The notes under the pieces are model-generated. The model did no database searches. It had not been told where the DNA came from and saw nothing but the letters and a program-made list of their open reading frames with translations. This document shows, piece by piece, positions 34,561 through 46,218 of a stretch of 64,000 bases of DNA. Every line of letters starts with the position of its first letter. Positions within the stretch are counted from its first letter, which is position 1. The position numbers were made by a program, and so were the translations under genes. This stretch comes from Stomoxys calcitrans (Eukaryota; Arthropoda; Insecta; Diptera; Muscidae). The stretch spans positions 2,542,001 to 2,606,000 of the forward strand of contig NC_081552.1 in assembly GCF_963082655.1 (NCBI RefSeq). The letters run 5' to 3'.

Positions 34561-36775
34561 CTTCTCAATAACTCCACAAAAGTCAATCAAAATTGGTTTA
34601 GATTAAGCCATAATTTTATAATAATTTAAACATATAGTGTAGGTGTTAGATATTATTTCCCTTGTTGTATACTTTGATGTCGTCTGACTACGATATCGCA
34701 GTGTGTTGTACTTTTCCCACATTGCCGACATCCACCAGCGCAAATTTGCTCCATAAAACTTCTGCGCAGGGGGTTAACTTAAAGGGGCCAATTTCTTACC
34801 ATTTCTTCAAAGATTTGTTTTTTGTTAAGACACAGGGTTTTATCGGACATCTTCATAGGAACTTTCTGAGGCGTAATGCTCAATTTCGGTGGCAACATCA
34901 ACCTTCGTAACGAACATTTTTGCAAATTTGTTCTCTTTTATGTATATCCAAATGTTCTTGTTACTAATAACAATTGCTTTGTTCTGTTGAATTTTCAAAT
35001 GCCTAGGTATTATTATGCCAGTGCCAGATATTTTTAATGCAAAAACTCCCATTCTATTTCGGTTAAGGTAAACTACTATGCAAGCCCAAATTTAAACCTA
35101 ACATATTTTGTTCTCACAATACGCTTTCCTTAGTCTACGCAAATTCAATGTTTGATTATACCAATATCCCCATGTATGGTTGAATGAATTCTGATTGGTA
35201 GCTCATAAATTATTTTGTCAATATGACTTAGGATGATCATAACTTTTAAAGTTGCAAGATTTTTCTTTATCTTTGTCTAATGAAGCTGCTTTTGGAGAAA
35301 GGTAAAACACAATTCACTCCACTTCTGCAGAGTCGACCACAATAAATTTTCCTGCTGTGCGGCACAAAATTCCTTCGTTTTAGGAAAGAGAACATATTTA
35401 CATGATTCATTTTGAAGAGATAAAGCATCTCTTCTTGTTGGTTGCTGCTGTTGCGGTTGTTGGATGTGTCCTTGTGCATGATGTATACCTCCTGTTTCTG
35501 GGAAATTGGTTTACCACAAAAGTTTGTCATTACTTGAGTAAATTATTCGACTCCAGTGCCGTTATTGTTTCTCCTTCCCACGCACATGCACACAAAGTTG
35601 CATTTCAATTTTGGCCAAAGACAAAGACACAACCGACAAGGCACCCGAAGAAATGCAAAATAGGAAGGAAACACCACCACCAATCCATTTTCCAAAGTCA
35701 TTTTGTAAAAGTTGAAATTTCTCACATTTTTTCCATGCAGCAGAATAGATTGAGATTTTTCCTGATTATGCCAAGACAAACCACAATAGCATTGTTGTTG
35801 TGAAAACACTACAACAACAACACATGCAAATGAAAATGAGGTTTATTTAACAAGTTCAGGGGAAACTATTAAGAACGTACACATGCATGCATACGAAGCT
35901 GCATGTGCCATGTAACATTTTTCTATTTTCCGATCAAACAACAAAGCCAATGAAATCGAACTCATTTGGCTCAGAAACTATTTTAAATATTCCATCAAAT
36001 TTGATGAGATTTCCTTTATGTTACTTGGACAAATGGAACTTTGACCAGAGGCCCAGTTCAGAAGTCCACAACCCAGGGTTGAAGACACAACCCGTCCTCA
36101 ACAGCCACTCGATATGAACTACGGGGGCTCTATATTGAAAACTTGCAACATCTTTGTCAGTACTACGTGGCAACTAGTTAAGATTTTGTCATATAGCAGA
36201 GGTGTCCTTCTTCTTCGTCGCTGCCTCTCTCTCTCTCTCTCTATGCTTGCCATACAATTTTCTTGTTGGCACTTTAAAAGCTGTTTGCAAGCAATAGCAG
36301 TGAAATTGTTTTGCCATTTTCACATGCAAACAGTTTTTTGTTTGGTTTTTTTTTTCGTAAAGTTTTTATAGTTCAACTATTCAACTTCCTTCATCAAGTT
36401 GGGATATTTTCCAATTTCATGTGGATGACATGATAAAATTTCGAATTTTCTACTGCACAGCCAATGACAGAACCAAGAAAGTAAGCGAACTTTGTTGCAA
36501 GAAATAGTTTTGTTTTGGATATATTATGGCATTTCTTGCATACTTTTGCTTTTATTGATGGCACTTTGTCTCCAAAGTTTTCCACCATTTACCGCTTACT
36601 AAACAAGAATAGAATGAAGCAGCACATGTACGTCGGTTCCTTTTCCAATTGAACGATGATGTGTGGTGGTGAATAGATAATTCGTAAATGAAAGGAAGGA
36701 AATAAAGGTCTAATATTCTTAAACAATTATCAAAATTTTGTATGCATCAATGGATGAAGAACCAGGGATTCAAAA
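34561..36775. other. Unique sequence with a CT microsatellite
   Basis: No gene recognised. The open frame 35402-35803 overlaps one on the other strand (35543-35809) in trinucleotide-rich DNA (TTGTTGGTTGCTGCTGTTGC) and starts at a non-ATG codon. Not supported. CT tract at about 36224-36242. Confidence 0.5.
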
Positions 36776-36870
36776 AGTCCAAAAAGGAGACCGGGGTCGA
36801 GCGGCTAATCTTTTTTCCTTTAAATATTTGCATGCTTTCGACAGACAGACGGACGAATGGATTGAACGCT
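36776..36870 (-). mobile_element. DINE-1-like scrap with GTCY tract
   Basis: CGAGCGGCTAATC, TGCATGCTTTCGACAGACAG and ACGGACGAATGG correspond to the conserved block beside the GTCY core. Confidence 0.5.
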
Positions 36871-36949
36871 AGTGAACGTTTGCTCAAAGATGAAAAATGA
36901 CCTATTGTGCTCAGAACTCAAAAAAAAAAATGCTAGTGCTCCAAATTTT

Positions 36950-37227
36950 TATACCCTACACCACTACTGTGGTACAGGGTATTATAACTTAGTGAATTAG
37001 TTTGTAACACCCAAAAGGAAGAGAGATAAGTATACCGATCGACTCAGAATCACTTTCTGATTCGATTTAGCTATGTCCGTCTGTCTGTCTGCCAATGTTA
37101 ATTTGTGTCGAAATTTTCGTCCGATCGTCTTCAAATTTGGTATTGGCACGTTTTTCGGCCTAGAGACGAAGCCTATTGAAATTGGAAAAAATCCGTTCAC
37201 ATTTATATATAGCTCCCACATATATGC
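36950..37227 (+). mobile_element. DINE-1-like B TATA end, truncated
   Basis: TATACCCTACACCACTACTG with the B hairpin (ACCACTACTGTGGT core), AAGTATACCGATCGACTCAG, ATGTCCGTCTGTCTGTCTGC and about half a unit (TCTTCAAATTTGG). It stops near a TATATATAGCTCCCACATA motif. Confidence 0.8.
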
Positions 37228-37410
37228 AATGACATACAAGGCAAATTCATCTTCAAAAGACTTCGTTAACGAAAATTTTTGGAAAAAGACAAAAAATGCT
37301 GACTGTTATATCTAATACAAGATGCTTTTAAGAATGTCTTAAAAGTGCATTTAGATATTGTAAGGATCATGTATGCCATATTTCATTCCCCACTAACTAA
37401 AAAATTTTAT

Positions 37411-38091
37411 AACAAGTAAAAGCGTTCTAAGTTCGGGCGGGCCGAATCTTGGGAACTCCACCACCATGATTTCTGCTAAAATATGGGAGCTATATCTGGT
37501 TTGAGACCGATTTGCGCCGTTCTTGACACAGTGGTTCAGAGTCATAACAGAACATCATGTGCAAAATTTCAGCCAAATCAGATAAAAATCGCGGCTGGTA
37601 AGGGCTCAAGAAGTCAAATCGGGAGATCGGCTTATATGGGAACTGTATCATGTTCTTGACCGATATGAACCGTACTTGGCTTAGTTGTTGGGAGTCATAA
37701 CAGAACACCATGTATAAAATTTCGTGCAAATCGGATGAAAATTGCGGCTTCCAGGTGCTCAAGAAGTCAAATCGGAGATCGGTTTATATGGGAGCTACAT
37801 CAGGTTATAGACCGATTTGGACCGTACTTGGCACAGTTGTTGGAAGTCATAACAGAACACCACATACAAATATTCAGCCAAATCGGAAAAAAATTGTGGC
37901 TTCCACGGGCTTCTATCTGTGCAAAATTTCAAGCGGCTAGCTTTACGCGTTCGACCTCTATCGTGCTTTCAACAGACAGACGGACGGACGGACATGAATA
38001 TATACACTTTATGGGGTCCTAGATCAATATTTCGAGGTGTTACAAACAGAATGACTAGATTTGTATCCCCCATCCTATGGTGATGGGTATA
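37411..38091 (-). mobile_element. DINE-1-like C element, both ends present
   Basis: AACAAGTAAAAGCGTTCTAA, palindrome TTCGGGCGGGCCGAA (one mismatch), C signature CTCCACCACCATGATTTCTG, three units spaced 153 bp (GCGGCT motifs at 37591 and 37744, GTGGCT near 37896), GTCY complement at 37974-37993 and right TATA hairpin CCCCATCCTATGGTGATGGG. Confidence 0.85.
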
Positions 38092-38285
38092 GTAAACTTG
38101 CACTAATGCACTACTTCATACTCACATATTCTCAAAATATGTGGTAATAGGTAATAGTTTGCTACAAAATTTGTTTTTCCATACAAACATTTTTTTGGTA
38201 TGTCACAGACTAAAATTAAGGATGTCATTTTCCCTTCTACGAGTATTTTTGAACGAGAATTTAAGTTTTCAAACTCGTTATAAAG

Positions 38286-38745
38286 AACAAGTAAAAGCGT
38301 GTTAAGTTCGGCCGGGCCGAATCCTATATACCCTCCACCATAGATCGCATTTGTCGAGTTCTTTTCGCGATATCTCTTTTTAGGCAAACAAAGGATGAAA
38401 GAAAAGAATTTGAGCTATATCAAGTTATTGTCCGATTCGGAACATAATTGAATTGAATGTTGGAGACCATAGTAGAAGTCATTGTGTTAAATTTCAGCGA
38501 GTACAAATTGCGCCCTTTAGGGGCTCAAGAAATAAAACAGAGAGATCGGTTTATATAGGAGCTGTATCAGGTTATATACTGATTCGAACCATATTTGACA
38601 CGTATGTTGAAAGTCATGGCAAAAGCCGTTGTACAAAATTTCAGCCAAATCGGATAATAATTACGCCCTTTGGAGGCTCATGAAGGCAAGATCCCAGATC
38701 GGTTTATATGGCAGCTATATCAGGATATGAACCGATTTGAACCAT
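38286..38745 (-). mobile_element. DINE-1-like A element, TATA end missing
   Basis: AACAAGTAAAAGCGTGTTAA, palindrome TTCGGCCGGGCCGAA, CCTCCACCATAGATCGC, then two units ending GAACCATACTTAAATG, where D-type + strand sequence begins. Confidence 0.85.
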
Positions 38746-38748
38746 ACT

Positions 38749-39735
38749 TAAATGATTTAACGATGTCCGTGTGTCTGTCCGTCCGTCTGTTGCAATCACT
38801 CTACAGCCTTCAAAAATTAAGATATTGCGCTGAAACTTGGCACAGATACGTCTTTGGACGGGCTTAAAACGGGCGATATTTGGATATAGCTGCTATATAG
38901 TCCGATCTGTCGGTAAAGGGTCTAATGCCCAGTAATGCTTTATTTTTTATACGATTTCGATGAAAATTAGCACAGCGAGTAGGCCTCCTGATATTTGGTC
39001 CAAACATGGTTTGAATCGGACTATATTTAGATATAGCTGCCATATAGACCGATCTGCCGGTTGAGAGTCAAAGGTCCATAAAAACTGCATTTATTACCTG
39101 ATTTCGCTGAAATTTGAAACAGTGCGTGGTTTTAAGTCTCCCGTCATCCGAACCAAATATGAGTCAGATAAGACTATATAGATATAGCTGTCATATAGAC
39201 CGATTTTCCAATTGAGAGTTTTTATCTCATGAAAAACAGATTTAATGTCTGAAAATGTCACTTGTATATGTGTTTTCGGGACCTGAATAAGATATGATCG
39301 AGACCAGACCCTATTAAGATATAACTACGGATATAGTAGTGGAGTTGTAACAAAATAAGATGATCACTATATCCTTGTTTACTTTGGTCCAGATCGGTCC
39401 ACATTTGGTTATAGGTGCCACATAGAACGATTTTTCGATTTAAAATCTTGGCCCTAAAAATAGGCCCATTTATAATCCGATTACTTTGAAATTTGACGCA
39501 GTGACTTATGGTAGTCTTGTCGACATTCATGTAATATATGGTACCGATCGGTTTATATTTGGATATAGCTGCCATAAAGATTAATATTTTATTCTACAAA
39601 ATTGAACATTGACTTGTATTTATTAGACCATTCAATGTCCGTGCCGAATTTGAGTGTATAAGTTATCAAATTTTCCCCGGATTGTGACGAAAGGGGATTT
39701 ACATATATACTCGAGATGGTGGGTATCCAAAGTTC
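38749..39735 (+). mobile_element. DINE-1-like D interior with partial palindrome end
   Basis: GATGTCCGTGTGTCTGTCCG opens it (GTCY), and units with GATATAGCTGCCATATAGACC follow. Its right end reaches GGTGGGTATCCAAAGTTCG near 39717, the first half of the D palindrome, where it is replaced by A-type sequence. Confidence 0.75.
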
Positions 39736-39935
39736 GATCCCCCGATTTAAATTCTTGATTTTCTAGGGGGAGCAATTATTATTCGATTTTGCTAAAAATT
39801 TTAACATGGTATGGTTCGAACCGGTGCATAACTCGATAAAGCTCCAATGGCATAGCAATTCTTATGCACTATCTTTTGTTTGCCCATAAAGAGATGTCGG
39901 GCAAAAAACTTGACAAATGCGATCCATGGTGATTT
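39736..39935 (+). mobile_element. DINE-1-like A tail fragment
   Basis: CCCGATTTAAATTCTTG, GGGGAGCAATTATTATTCG and AAAAAACTTGACAAATGCG, but it ends before the palindrome. It was joined directly to the D half-palindrome at about 39735. Confidence 0.65.
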
Positions 39936-42837
39936 TTAATTGATATCAAAGGCCTGCACAAAACTATTCATTGGTGACTGTTTTAGCTGAACTTGTAAAT
40001 GCTGAACCCACATGTTGTTGTATTTCTAGATTACTGAAGAACGAGACACTGAAGATGTAGTAAAACAAACAAGTTGCTGTTTAGTATTTAATTTTGAAAA
40101 ACAAGCATTATTCACAGCTTGGGAGTATTTCTTTCTCGAATTCATCGCCGCTACATCGCTGCACACTGAGTCATGAAATCATTTTCAAAAGATAAACTGA
40201 TCACATAAATCGTTGCCAAACTGTTTGTTTTCTAATATAAAAAATTGAGTGTTTACCCATGCTGTTGTCAAATCAAAGTACGTTGCCTTCGTACGAATTT
40301 CGTGCTGCGAAAGCAGACGACGAGAAAAATACTTAATCTGAAGCACAATGTACCCGAGTACATGCATTGAACTACGTGCACTAACTGAAATCTGAATCAA
40401 TCTTTTTCTTGCTGAAGTGCTGTTTTTTTTTTTTTTGCATTCACTCATCTCGCTGTCTTGGTGTCTCGTTATCTCATTTACTCAGTTCCCTATTGGCTCA
40501 TACAAGGTTGTATTTTTAAACGAGGAGTTCAGTTTTTGAAATACTCTTTGATTGTTAGTGTGTCTTTAAAGCAGATATGAATGGTCTTTCGCAGGCCCTG
40601 GGTAGATATCATACACAACAGTTCAACCCGTTCCACCGACATAACAATTTATGGAATTGGATAAAAAATTCCCCCCCTTGCGCTAGACCAATTATTATCC
40701 AAAAATTATTGTCCTACATTTTAAACGATGAAATTCTGAGCATCCTTCATGGTAATTAATGACTGCATCATTTCATGTCTGGTCTCAACTTTTCAATTTC
40801 CTATAGTGCCACATTAGTTGTTGAACATTGAAACATTTCCATTTGCAGTAGTTGCTGAAGCCGGGGGTCTTTTGTTCTTCTTGCTGCTCCACAATTGTCG
40901 TCGATTTGCCATTGTTTGGCCTATAACCACTGCAATAATTTACATGTTAAGCCAATTTTAAATTACTAAAATTACCATTTTACAGTGTTAAATAAAAATT
41001 AATTACAGCAATTTATTGTTTCGCCAAAACTCATCCACATTTCCTCGGCTGTCCGTCACACAGCCGCCAGCTCTCGGCGCCCAGCTCCCCTTAAACTTGT
41101 CATTCATTTAAATGCCATCTATTCTGCCATGATGTGTGCTGGGTGAAATGGTGGGAGTTGCTGTATAAAAATTTAATGAATTACGAGGTGTGTAATTGGA
41201 TCAGAGGCGTATGCCATTCTAGCGGGATATGCCCCTATATGTAGGCTAATTTGAGGAAACTTCTGCCACCCTGTTCACTTTTTTGTGTTGTTGGGGGAGG
41301 CAATAAAGTGAATGACAGAAAATGAGTTGCTCGCCTGTCCCTTTTTAATTTGCTAAGTCAACGTGGCGATACCCGGGGCCCCAGAGTTGGCAGTCAAACG
41401 CAACTAATGTGTCATAATTACACCGAAAATGAAACTAGAGCAAATACAAATTTCTAGACCACAATCAGCACAACTAACCAGCGAAGCAAATAACCCTCTC
41501 TACCCTTTCGAGAGTTTCCGGTGGGCAGTAACCTGCCATCAAGCCACCCATTTTGCTTTAGCATTGAGCCAAAACTTACCAACGCACAATAGTGGCATCA
41601 CCAGCTCTCCGGGCCAGCTACATTCAATGTTTTTTTCTCCCAACCACCCTCTCTAGTACAGGGAAGGCAGTGGCATGCAGCAGCGGACAACCTGGACTTT
41701 GGGTTTTCAGCTAATTTAACAGTTTGGGAATTGTAAAAAGTGCTTTGTCATAATCAGCTCGAGGCAAGGTGGCGGTTAGCGACGACAACAGCAAACAGCA
41801 AACGGCAACCACAAGGAATGGTCAGTGGAGTACTGAGGCAGAAACTTCTTCTTTTGTACATTTGTTGACTTGATAATAGGCTGTCACATAATTAGGTTGT
41901 AAATTTTCGTCAGGGCAGTAAGTTGGTCGGTGCAGTAGGCCGTCCCCTCCGGTTGTTACTGCGGCCCATGGTATTTCCTTCTGTGCTCGTTTTTTTTTTT
42001 TTTTTTGTTTGTATTTTGCTTTTGTAGCCTTCACAATGGAAATTGAAAAAAATCATTCTAATTTAGCAAACAATAGATATAAGCGCCATTAAACTTAACA
42101 AAGATAATCCTGCTCGAAACGGACCAAAAGTATGTTTCCCAAGTCCATTTGGACAAACCGAAATGATAAAAAGTTTTGTTCAACTCGCCCTGAACAAAAA
42201 CAAAAGCTAAGCAACTGAATTTATTACTATCCTCGGCCCGGGAAAAACGGAAAAAATAATTGGAAGACATTATCGGATGCGTTATCTTTGAGGCCATTTT
42301 ATTTTAGGACATAATTAACACAAAAAACAAACTGTAGAAAAAAGTGAAACGAAGGGACGAGCGAGCGAACCAACAAACAACGGCTTGCCACAAGGGCGAC
42401 CAGCACGAAACGAACCCACAAAAATGCTTCATAAAACAACACAAGTAATTCTTGATTAACATTTACCACATTCTTGGCAGACTTGATGACGCCCTCATCC
42501 TCATTCCGAAAGAGGCAGCAGAGGGTGTCTCCAATTCAAGTCTGCCAAGTACTTTCTGGGAAACACTTCAATGAGAACAACAGCCAAGATACACTCTCTA
42601 GTATATCTATGGCAAAAGTGCTGACAGTTAACCACAAGATAAAGCTGTGGCGGCTGCAGCTGTTTCCACTGCTACTTGCTAGACCAATCAAAGCTGCAAG
42701 GCAGCTACCAAGTGGTTGACATGTTGGGGTCAAGCTGAATGAATTGGACTATACACACAGAGAAATTTCGGTAGGCTTCTGATGTGGCCTCCAGCCATAT
42801 CCACATCGAAGATTGTTCCCGGCAAAACCTGACGCGT
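39936..42837. other. Unique sequence, no gene recognised
   Basis: Poly-T runs lie at about 40424-40437 and 41990-42006. Open frames such as 40577-40759, 41429-41656 and 42474-42719 have no domain I recognise. The last two have somewhat higher GC content but no clear splice context. Could hold host exons too short to detect. Confidence 0.45.
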
Positions 42838-42985
42838 CTTTATAACTCCCGCCATAAGATGGGGCTAAACTAACTTTGTCATTTCCTTTGAAACTCGTCG
42901 AAATTTTGACGTTCCGTACGTCTGTCTGCCGAAAGCATACTAACTTTGTCACGAATAAAGCTTCACGCTCGAAAAGAGGGTGTGG
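42838..42985 (+). mobile_element. Worn DINE-1-like A TATA end
   Basis: AACTCCCGCCATAAGATGGG, then CTAACTTTGTCATTTCC, CGTACGTCTGTCTGCCGAAAG and CTAACTTTGTCACGAATAAAG follow the A-type order with many changes. No interior units. Confidence 0.65.
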
Positions 42986-43467
42986 AATCTAATCCGTGCC
43001 ATGTCACTGTTAATATACACCAAAGCCACCAATAAGCTGGTTGTGCGCTCTAAATCCTAAAGGTAACCCTGAATAGATAATTCCTATTGTAGGTCAGATA
43101 AGATTGTAACCAATTGACTTCCATAGCATGGTCGGCGCAAGCTTGACTTTCTGTTCCTTAATTTTTACATTTTTTTTTTGTACCCATTTAGGCTCAATTT
43201 TTTTCGGTTCAACAGAAGCCTAAGAACCCCATAAAAGAAATTATTTATTTAGATGCCATTGCAAGAATTTTCCGCCTATACACCATTTCGTTCAATGCTT
43301 TCTCTTCAAGAATAACACAGCAAAGAACAACAAGATGTGTGATGTTGCTTATAAGCATTTGACCAGCTATCTGTATCGCGATTTCCGATGCGTCTGAATC
43401 GTCACCAGAAGAATTTGTCCAATGGATCATTGTGATTTATATATCAACCCAACTAGAGTTGGGTTGA
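42986..43467. other. Unclassified sequence
   Basis: No gene or element recognised. A small palindrome, CAACCCAACTAGAGTTGGGTTG, of about 22 bases lies at 43446-43467 at the border with the next element. Confidence 0.45.
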
Positions 43468-44614
43468 TTTGAGTGAAATCGAATTATAAATGCGGCTTTT
43501 AAGGGACCAAGACTTTAAATCGAGCGATCGGTCCATATGGCAACTATATCCAAATCTGGACCGATTTGGGCCACGTTGCAGAAAAATGTCGAAGAGCCTA
43601 ACACAACTCACTATCCCAACCTTTCGGCGAAATCGGACAATAAATGCGCTTTTTATGGCCCCAAAACCTTACATCGAGAGAACGGTCTATATGACAGCTG
43701 TACCCAATTCTGCGCCGTTCTGTGCGTTATTTCAGAAGTATATCGAGGGGCTTAACTTGACTCACTGTCCCAAATTTCGGCCACATCGGACAATGAATGC
43801 GCCTTATATGGGCGCATTACTTTAAATCGAGAGATCAGTCCATATGGCAGCTATATCCAAATCTAGACCGATCTGGACCAAATTGACGAAGGATGTCGAA
43901 GGGCCCAACACAACTCACTGTCCCAAATTTCAGAAAAACCGGATAATAAATGTGGCTTTTATGGGCCTAAGACCCTTAATCGGCGAATCGGTCTTGATAT
44001 AGGGGCTATATCAAGATATAGTCCGATATAGTCGATCTTCGAACTTGCCTGCTTATGAACAAAAAAAAAAGGATTTGTGCAAAATTTCATCTCAATATCT
44101 CTATTTTTAAAGACTGTAGCTTGTTTTCAACAGACAGACGGACGGACCTGACTAGATCGTATTAGATTTTTACGCTGATCAAGAATATATATACTTTAAA
44201 GGACGGATGTCGGGAAGCCTAACGAAGGACACTGTGTCAAATTTCAACGAAATCGAATAGCAAATGCGCTTTTAATTAAAAAAAGCTTTTATAGGCTTCA
44301 AGCCCTTTATCGGGAGATCGGTCTATATTGCATCTGTATCCGAATATAGTCCGATCTGAACCATATTTGTGTCCGATGTTGGGAGTCCTAAAACTGCTCA
44401 CTGTTTAAAATTTCAGCGAAATATCTCTATTTTTGAAGGCTGTAGACTGATTACAACAGAAGGACGGACAGACACACGGACATCTTTAAATCGTCTTAAA
44501 ATTTCACGATGATCTGAAATATATATTCTTTGTAGGGTCGGAATTTGATATTTCGATGTGTTGCAAATGAAATGACCAAATGAATATACCCCCTATCTTA
44601 TTGTGGTGGGTATA
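43468..44614 (-). mobile_element. DINE-1-like D composite, two TATA-side regions
   Basis: About four D units (AAATGCGGCTTTTAAGGG near 43488, then near 43643, 43796 and 43948). The first GTCY complement is GACAGACGGACGGACCTG at 44133-44150 with AAGAATATATATACTTTAAA, after which units resume and a second GTCY complement and a TATA end follow (TATACCCCCTATCTTATTG, ending about 44614). So parts of two copies are fused in the same direction. Confidence 0.75.
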
Positions 44615-45007
44615 ACAACGCACAGTGGGATGGGGAAAAAAATAAGTGGAAATAAGTCTGCCATTTTGGAGCGGAGAGATGTCTTCATGAAATTTTACAT
44701 GGTTATATGTGCAAAATTTTGGGGCCCATCAAAGTTGGTCACCTCGGCTCTACAAAATTTTGTTCGTTTTGTAAAAAGTGCACAAAAAAGGCCTATATGT
44801 GCGGGATTTCTTTTGTAGTGTCCAAGAAATTTGACTAACAAATTCTTATTTGGAATCCCCGCGGACTTGCTGTCGTTATTACTGCAGACGGGCGGACTAT
44901 GCAAATGTTAATAAAGGACTGCTCCTTACGAAAAATAACGCTTAACGATTCCTTTTAAATCCTGCCTTGGCAATATTTTTGGTGATGATTATATATATAT
45001 ATTTTTT
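44615..45007. repeat. Unclassified, possibly repeat-derived
   Basis: CACAGTGGGATGGGG and AAATTTTGGGGCCCATC resemble the wording of other dispersed fly repeats, but I cannot place them. An open frame at 44603-44818 has no domain. Confidence 0.35.
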
Positions 45008-46218
45008 TATACCCTCCACCATAAGATGGGGGGTATACTAATTTCGTCATTCTGTTTGTAACTACTCGAAATATTCGTCTGAGACCCCATAAAGTATATA
45101 TATTCTTGATCGTCGTGAAATTTTATGTCGATCTAGCCATGTCCGTCCGTCTGTCCGTCCGTCCGTCTGTCCGTCCGTCCGTCCGTCCGTCTGTCTGTCG
45201 AAAGCACGCTAACTTCCGAAGGAGTAAAGCTAGCCGCTTGAAATTTTGCACAAATACTTCTTATTAGTGTAGGTCGGTTGGTATTGTAAATGGGCCATAT
45301 CGGTCCATGTTTTGATATAGCTGCCATATAAACCGATCTTGGGTCTTGACTTCTTGAGCCTCTAGAGTGCGCAATTCTTATCCGATTGGGATGAAATTTT
45401 GCACGACGTATTTTGTTATGACATCCAACAACTGTGCCAAGTATGGTTCAAATCGGTCCATAACCTGATACAGCTGCCATATAAACCGATCTTGGGTCTT
45501 GACTTCTTGAGCCTCTAGAGTGCGCAATTCTTATCCGATTGGAATGAAATTTTGCACGACATATTTTTTAAATTTTGTTACGATATCCAACAACTGTGCC
45601 AAGTATGGTTCAAATCGGTCCATAACCTGATATATCTGTCATATAAACCGATCTTGGGTCTTGACTTCTTGAGCCTCTAGAGGGCGCAATTCTTATCCAA
45701 TTTGAATGAATTTTGGCACGTAGTATTTTGTTATGATATCCAACAACTGTGCCAAATATGGTTCAAATCGGTTCATAACCTGATATAGCTGCCATATAAA
45801 CCGATCTGGGATCTTGACTTCTTGAGCCTCTAGAGGTCGCAATTATTATCCGATTTGCCTGAAATTTTGTACGACAGATTCTCTCATGACCATTAACATA
45901 CGTGTTTATTATGGTCTGAATCGGTTTATAGCCTGATATAGCTCCCATATAAATCGATCTCTCTATTTAACTTCTTGAGCCCACAAAGGGCGCAATTCTT
46001 ATTCGAATTGGCTGACATTTTACACAGGTCTCCAACATATAATTTAATTGTGGTCCAAACCGGACCATATCTTGATATCGCTCTAAAAGCAGAGCAAATC
46101 TTTTCTTATATCCTTTTTTTGCCTAAGAAGAGATGCCGGGAAAAGAACTCGACATATGCGATCCATGGTGGAGGGTATATAAGATTCGGCCCGGCCGAAC
46201 TTAGCACGCTTTTACTTG
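45008..46218 (+). mobile_element. DINE-1-like A element, long, both ends intact
   Basis: TATACCCTCCACC-ATA-AGATGGGGGG hairpin, AGTCGATCTAGCCATGTCCG-like block, an expanded GTCY tract (45138-45199), CTTCCGAAGGAGTAAAGC, then five units (GCC of GAGCCTCTAGAG at 45358, 45511, 45673, 45826 and the last at 45979; spacing 153, 162, 153, 153), AAAGAACTCGACATATGCG and the perfect palindrome TTCGGCC-C-GGCCGAA (46185-46199), ending ACTTGT. Confidence 0.95.
45138..45199. repeat. (GTCY)n microsatellite inside DINE A
   Basis: About 15 GTCC/GTCT tetramers. Other A copies in the window have 3 to 8, so this tract has expanded. It is the known 'mini-me' proto-microsatellite position. Confidence 0.9.

Noticed and set aside
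35402..35803. 133-codon open frame
   Set aside because: Trinucleotide-rich DNA with an equally long frame on the opposite strand and no domain.
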